From Puniceicoccales bacterium (GTDB taxonomy: Bacteria; Verrucomicrobiota; Verrucomicrobiia; Opitutales; UBA953), in NCBI GenBank assembly GCA_031284845.1, contig JAITXH010000169.1, forward strand, positions 1-9,966: a stretch of DNA of 9,966 nt, read 5' to 3'. Of this stretch, positions 6,874-9,966 are shown piece by piece. A program made the position numbers and the translations under genes. Position 1 is the stretch's first letter; the number at the start of each line of letters is the position of its first letter. The notes under the pieces are model-generated. The model did no database searches. It was not told where the DNA came from and saw only the letters and a list, made by a program, of their open reading frames with translations.

Positions 6874-8172
6874 TCAGGCATACCGGTATTTTCGCGGGCC
6901 GAAGCCGGCACTGAGCGTTTTGCCAAGCAGGACAAACGGCACCACGACGAGCGCCAGCGCAGCCAGCCAGCGCACGGCTTGCAAGGCGGGGCCGTCCCAG
7001 CCGGCAGTGCGCTCCCAAAAGACGACCGTCGCCAGATTGACGAGCGCCAGCGGCACAAGGCATTTCCACGCCAGCCGCATCAACTGGTCCATGCGCAAGC
7101 GAAGTAGTGTGGCACGCATCCACATGAAACTCAAAATCACGACGACGAGTTTGACATAAAACCATACATACGAGGGCACAAATTGCAGGAACTCGCACGG
7201 AGCCTGCCAGCCGCCCAGAAAGAGCGCCACGCCCAAGCCCGACAACGCCGCCATGCCAAAATATTCCCCCATGAAAAAGAGCGCGTATTTGAAGCCGGAG
7301 TATTCTGTCAAATAGCCGGCGATGATCTCACTCTCGCCTTCCGGCAAGTCAAACGGGCACCGATTGCACTCGGCCAGCGCTGCAATGTAAAAGATGATGG
7401 CACCGGCGAATCCCCACGGTGTGAAAATATTCCAGTGCGGGACGACTCCACCAAGCCAGCCGCCTTGTGCCTCGACAATGCCGCTCAACGAGAGCGTGCC
7501 CGCCACCATCACAGCAGGCACCGCCACGAGAAGCAGGGGCAACTCGTAACTGATGAGCTGCGCGAGTGCGCGCATGGCGGCGATAAGCGAGTATTTGTTG
7601 AGGCTCGACCAGCCAGCCATAAAGATGGCCAACTCCGACGCGGCACCAGCGGCAAAAAAATACAGCAGCGCGGCGTCCATCCCCGCAAGTGCCGTCAAAT
7701 GCCGCCCGTAGGGCAACACGGCAAATCCGAGCAACGAAAAGGCGACTGTGGCGGCGGGTGCAGCGAGGTGCAACACCTTGTCGGCAGCGGTGGGCACAAT
7801 ATCTTCCTTCGTGAGCGCCTTTACAGCGTCGGCGAAGGGCTGGAAAAAGCCGAACACACGCACACCAAAAATGCGGACGCGGTTCGGACCATAGCGGTTT
7901 TGGAAGCGACCAAGGAGCTTGCGTTCGGTGACGGTAAGAAAGGCAAAGGTAAGACCAAAGACGGTCAAAATGGCGACAATGGCGACGATGGAGGTGAGAA
8001 ACCACCGGAGCCAGTGAGCATCGTCTGGGAGGAAATTGACGACCCAGTTCAAGACATCGGCGGGAAGTGTCTCGAGAAAAGGAGCTGGCGCAGCAGCACC
8101 TGTCGGCGTCGTGGTTTCGGCAACGATGGCGGCGAAGTGTTTTGCGAGCGCAGTGTATGAATCAACGGTCAT
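6874..8172 (-). CDS. nuoH: NADH-quinone oxidoreductase subunit H
   Basis: A 432-residue membrane subunit that forms most of the quinone-binding cavity where complex I's peripheral arm meets the membrane. Signatures are the family ER motif TERKLLGRFQNRYGPNRV (82-99), FADAVKALTKEDIVP (113-127), GWSSLNKYSLIAAMRALAQLISYELPL (188-212) and ECNRCPFDLPEGESEIIAGYLTEYSG (268-292), which carries the conserved acidic residues of the quinone channel, then WMRATLLRLRMDQLMRLAWK (351-370). About eight hydrophobic segments follow the first at 57-80. It is about 100 residues longer than E. coli NuoH. Roughly 45 of these are an N-terminal extension (Ala/Thr/Pro-rich at 19-31), and the rest lie in the loops and the tail. 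The start, ATG at 8170-8172, has no Shine-Dalgarno (ctttctcc precedes it). nuoI ends 45 bp upstream, so the order I-H is reversed from the common H-I. Confidence 0.96.
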   Translation of the reverse strand: MTVDSYTALAKHFAAIVAETTTPTGAAAPAPFLETLPADVLNWVVNFLPDDAHWLRWFLTSIVAIVAILTVFGLTFAFLTVTERKLLGRFQNRYGPNRVRIFGVRVFGFFQPFADAVKALTKEDIVPTAADKVLHLAAPAATVAFSLLGFAVLPYGRHLTALAGMDAALLYFFAAGAASELAIFMAGWSSLNKYSLIAAMRALAQLISYELPLLLVAVPAVMVAGTLSLSGIVEAQGGWLGGVVPHWNIFTPWGFAGAIIFYIAALAECNRCPFDLPEGESEIIAGYLTEYSGFKYALFFMGEYFGMAALSGLGVALFLGGWQAPCEFLQFVPSYVWFYVKLVVVILSFMWMRATLLRLRMDQLMRLAWKCLVPLALVNLATVVFWERTAGWDGPALQAVRWLAALALVVVPFVLLGKTLSAGFGPRKYRYA

Positions 8173-8217
8173 GGGAGAAAGTGTTCAAAATGGTTTATCG
8201 CGGGAATCGTCGCCACA

Positions 8218-8826
8218 TCATGCGGACACCGGCTCCCCGCTTGCCGTCGTTGGCGGCACCGGCGGCGTGGCGGCTTTGGCAGCGGCAGCAGCGGCGGCTT
8301 TGGCGGCACGTTCTTCTGCTTTGCGTTTTTCCGCCGCCAATACTCCGTCCGAGACCGCAGCCTCTGTCGGATGAATCTTGTGATAATAGCTGTCGGGCTT
8401 TGCCAATTGTTCACGATGCAACAACAACTCCTCAAAACGTTCTGTTGCAGCCACCTCAAAATGCTGGTCCATTTTGATTGATTCAAACGGACACACCTCG
8501 ACGCAAATCCCGCATCCCATACACACCGAGATATCCAAATCAAACACCTTGGGTCGCATCTTTTTCGTCGCAGGATCGCGCTCGCCCACAATGTAAATGC
8601 ACTGTGGCGGACACTCCTTCTCGCACATCTTGCACGCCGTGCAGCGCAGCCCCGCCACCGCCTCTGCTCCGTCGAACACCAGAAACGGGTAATTCCGGTA
8701 ATTCTCCGGGATATGCGCCGTCTCCTCCGGGTATTGGATAGTCGTCAACCGCTCCGGGTCATGATAACTCCCCGCAAGGTTTTTTGCGGTGACGTAAAGG
8801 CCTTTGAGAATGCCTGTGCCTAGCAT
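8218..8826 (-). CDS. nuoI: NADH-quinone oxidoreductase subunit I (2x[4Fe-4S])
   Basis: A 202-residue ferredoxin-like subunit carrying the N6a and N6b [4Fe-4S] clusters that pass electrons to the last cluster before quinone. The ligands are complete: C62, C65, C68 and C72 in CTACKMCEKECPP, and C102, C105, C108 and C112 in CMGCGICVEVCPF. In each set the fourth Cys precedes Pro and serves the partner cluster. The N-terminal amphipathic part, with KGLYVTAKNLAGSYHDPERLT (8-28) then QYPEE and YRNYPFLVFDG, resembles NuoI of Verrucomicrobiota as I recall them. The C-terminus is extended by about 35 residues, including an Ala-rich, charged stretch (168-187) and a Pro/Thr end. It starts at ATG 8824-8826 without a Shine-Dalgarno (attcccact precedes it). 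It is the first nuo gene of the cluster, 256 bp from the isomerase gene upstream. Confidence 0.96.
   Translation of the reverse strand: MLGTGILKGLYVTAKNLAGSYHDPERLTTIQYPEETAHIPENYRNYPFLVFDGAEAVAGLRCTACKMCEKECPPQCIYIVGERDPATKKMRPKVFDLDISVCMGCGICVEVCPFESIKMDQHFEVAATERFEELLLHREQLAKPDSYYHKIHPTEAAVSDGVLAAEKRKAEERAAKAAAAAAAKAATPPVPPTTASGEPVSA
8269..8304. repeat. Short direct repeat coding the Ala-rich tail of NuoI
   Basis: GGCGGCTTTGGC occurs at 8269-8280 and again at 8293-8304, a spacing of 24 nt, joined by GCN-type triplets. On the coding strand this reads as Ala codons broken by Lys. It looks like a slippage-type expansion inside the nuoI 3' end. It stays in frame and does not disturb the cluster-binding domain. 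Confidence 0.6.
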
Positions 8827-9082
8827 AGTGGGAATATGGTGAGAGAGTTTAGTTAAGCGGATCGGAAAGAAGCGGCGTGAGGCGGACTTCCCGTGCTGGA
8901 GCTACTGCGTTCATGGCGACTGGTGGTAAAGAATTTCGCCGTGGAGTCCAGCCTTTGAGCACTTGCCATCTTTTTTGCGCAGCAGCCCACCGGACGATCT
9001 CACCCGCTGCTGCCGCACCCTGCCCCTCCACGGCACGTTTATTGAGAAAGCCGGACAGGTGCATCGCTCTCAGGTGAAAAAG
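8827..9082. other. Gap between isomerase and nuoI, probable promoter region of the nuo genes
   Basis: A 256-bp space on the coding side of nuoI. As the longest gap within the - strand run it is the likely place for a promoter, but I could not find a convincing -35/-10 pair or a hairpin with a T-run. It holds a 71-codon reading frame on the - strand (8849-9064, ATG, starting 18 bp after the isomerase stop, GAGAG 2 nt before the ATG). Its product is basic and Ala/Arg-rich with no membrane segment or recognisable motif, and the codon third positions show no clear GC bias in the second half. I do not call it a gene. Confidence 0.35.
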
Positions 9083-9966
9083 TCAGCACACGCGAATCGT
9101 CTTTATCCCGAGAAGCTGCCCGAGTTTTTCGAGTTTCCCCGTGATGTGCCCGATGCCAATCGCGCAATGATGCGCCGGCCCGTGGCTGTTCCAACGGTTC
9201 ACAAACTCCCTCGCCCCGCAGCTAAAACGATACCGACTGTTGGTGTTGCCGATTTCCAATATCGGACCGGGGACGGATTCCGCCTCCGCGCAAAGCAAAC
9301 ACAACTTCCCGTCCGCAGTCTCCACGACGGACAACAATGTCACCGGGCCATGGCGCACGGCCATCTCCACCGATACCCCGCGCCCGACTTTTCCGTGATA
9401 AACTTCCAATGGCCGCACCTTGGTTTTTCCCTGCGCAATCTTGATGTGTCCGGGGCCATCGTGCCCCATCAACACCACGTCGTCCTTAAAATCCATCGCG
9501 TAATACTCGGTGAACGAGCCGCCCGCACCGAACAAATCCATGATCTTCATGGCCTGCGCATTTTTCACCTCGTATTCGCCCGCGACAGGAATGCCACGCC
9601 CGGTCAACAACGAGGTGCCAAGGATAATGGAACTGACCGCCGTCTCGCACTCCGCGACGCCGGTGCCTTTGTGAAAATAAGCCAGCGAGCCCAAGCGGTA
9701 ATCCGCGACAAGACTGTCCAACGCAAGCGAGGTGCGGGCTGCTTCGTCGAGATCGGCGGCACGGCAGTCAGGCTGCACATCGAAGACCTCACGAAACTCC
9801 GCCACCCGCTGCGCGATGCCGCTGTCGGTCACGGCGCGGCGGCGCGACACCAATTCCTCGACTTCGATTATCTCGATGTGTGTGCCGAAGGTCGCGCATT
9901 GCAACGTGACATCGGAGTAAATGTCGAGCATCCCGCCGTAATAGTGCCCCATGAGTCCGAGCCTGT
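9083..9966 (-). CDS. L-fucose/L-arabinose isomerase family protein (N-terminus outside window)
   Basis: The frame is open through the right edge: four codons (R-L-G-L) precede the first visible ATG at 9950-9952. That methionine falls inside a conserved G-x-M-G-H-Y-Y-G-G-M-L-D segment, so it is internal and about 294 C-terminal residues are seen. Enzymes of this family interconvert aldoses and ketoses with a Mn2+-bound active site in the cytoplasm. Likely metal or catalytic residues are the Glu in PVAGEYEVKNA, the Glu in FTEYYAMDF, the His residues of LMGHDGPGH and the His cluster in NSHGPAHHCAIGIGH near the C-terminus, by analogy with E, E/D and H ligands of AraA and FucI. It does not carry the exact MEDYTYH motif of E. 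coli-type AraA, so the sugar cannot be named. No kinase, transporter or regulator gene is visible beside it. It runs on the same strand as the nuo genes but is probably a separate unit. Confidence 0.8.
   Translation of the reverse strand, partial: RLGLMGHYYGGMLDIYSDVTLQCATFGTHIEIIEVEELVSRRRAVTDSGIAQRVAEFREVFDVQPDCRAADLDEAARTSLALDSLVADYRLGSLAYFHKGTGVAECETAVSSIILGTSLLTGRGIPVAGEYEVKNAQAMKIMDLFGAGGSFTEYYAMDFKDDVVLMGHDGPGHIKIAQGKTKVRPLEVYHGKVGRGVSVEMAVRHGPVTLLSVVETADGKLCLLCAEAESVPGPILEIGNTNSRYRFSCGAREFVNRWNSHGPAHHCAIGIGHITGKLEKLGQLLGIKTIRVC

Noticed and set aside
7183..8160. 325-codon open frame on the + strand antisense to nuoH
   Set aside because: Long antisense frames are common opposite GC-rich genes. 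Its product is a low-complexity, His/Lys/Gly-rich sequence with no domain, while the opposite strand is clearly NuoH.
9083..9966. Complete sugar isomerase starting at ATG 9952
   Set aside because: The frame continues to the edge with R-L-G-L before that Met, which lies within a conserved internal motif, so the gene is partial.

Overview
The window looks like a chromosomal segment of a Gram-negative, respiring bacterium. The protein style of NuoI, the genes for menaquinone and squalene synthesis, and the GC content suggest Verrucomicrobiota (perhaps Opitutales). That placement is an inference from recalled family resemblance, because no 16S rRNA or other marker gene is present. Most of the window has hand-counted GC of about 55-65% in sampled lines. 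One gene, at about 970-3060, is clearly AT-rich.

Layout from left to right: (1) the 3' end of a cation:proton antiporter on the + strand with two C-terminal RCK_C/TrkA_C-type domains. (2) A short convergent gap. (3) Everything else lies on the - strand. In transcription order this is a sugar (L-fucose/L-arabinose family) isomerase cut by the right edge, a 256-bp gap, nuoI, nuoH, nuoJ, a short-chain dehydrogenase, nuoK, menB, hpnC, and finally a large AT-rich multi-pass glycosyltransferase resembling AftB.

The centre is a partial NADH:quinone oxidoreductase (complex I) cluster. NuoH, NuoJ and NuoK are membrane-arm subunits, and NuoI carries two [4Fe-4S] clusters that pass electrons toward the quinone site. 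MenB, just downstream, makes the naphthoquinone ring precursor of menaquinone, the probable electron acceptor of this complex. HpnC belongs to the squalene route from farnesyl diphosphate, which usually leads to hopanoids, so the stretch as a whole concerns the energised inner membrane and its lipids. The gene order is unusual: I precedes H, an SDR sits between J and K, and no other nuo subunit is visible on either side.

I see no CRISPR array, tRNA, rRNA, transposase, integrase or convincing terminator. I do not see a clear new multi-gene system. The points most worth a second look are the AT-rich AftB-like glycosyltransferase, the broken nuo order with the inserted SDR, and the lack of Shine-Dalgarno sequences before the nuo genes.
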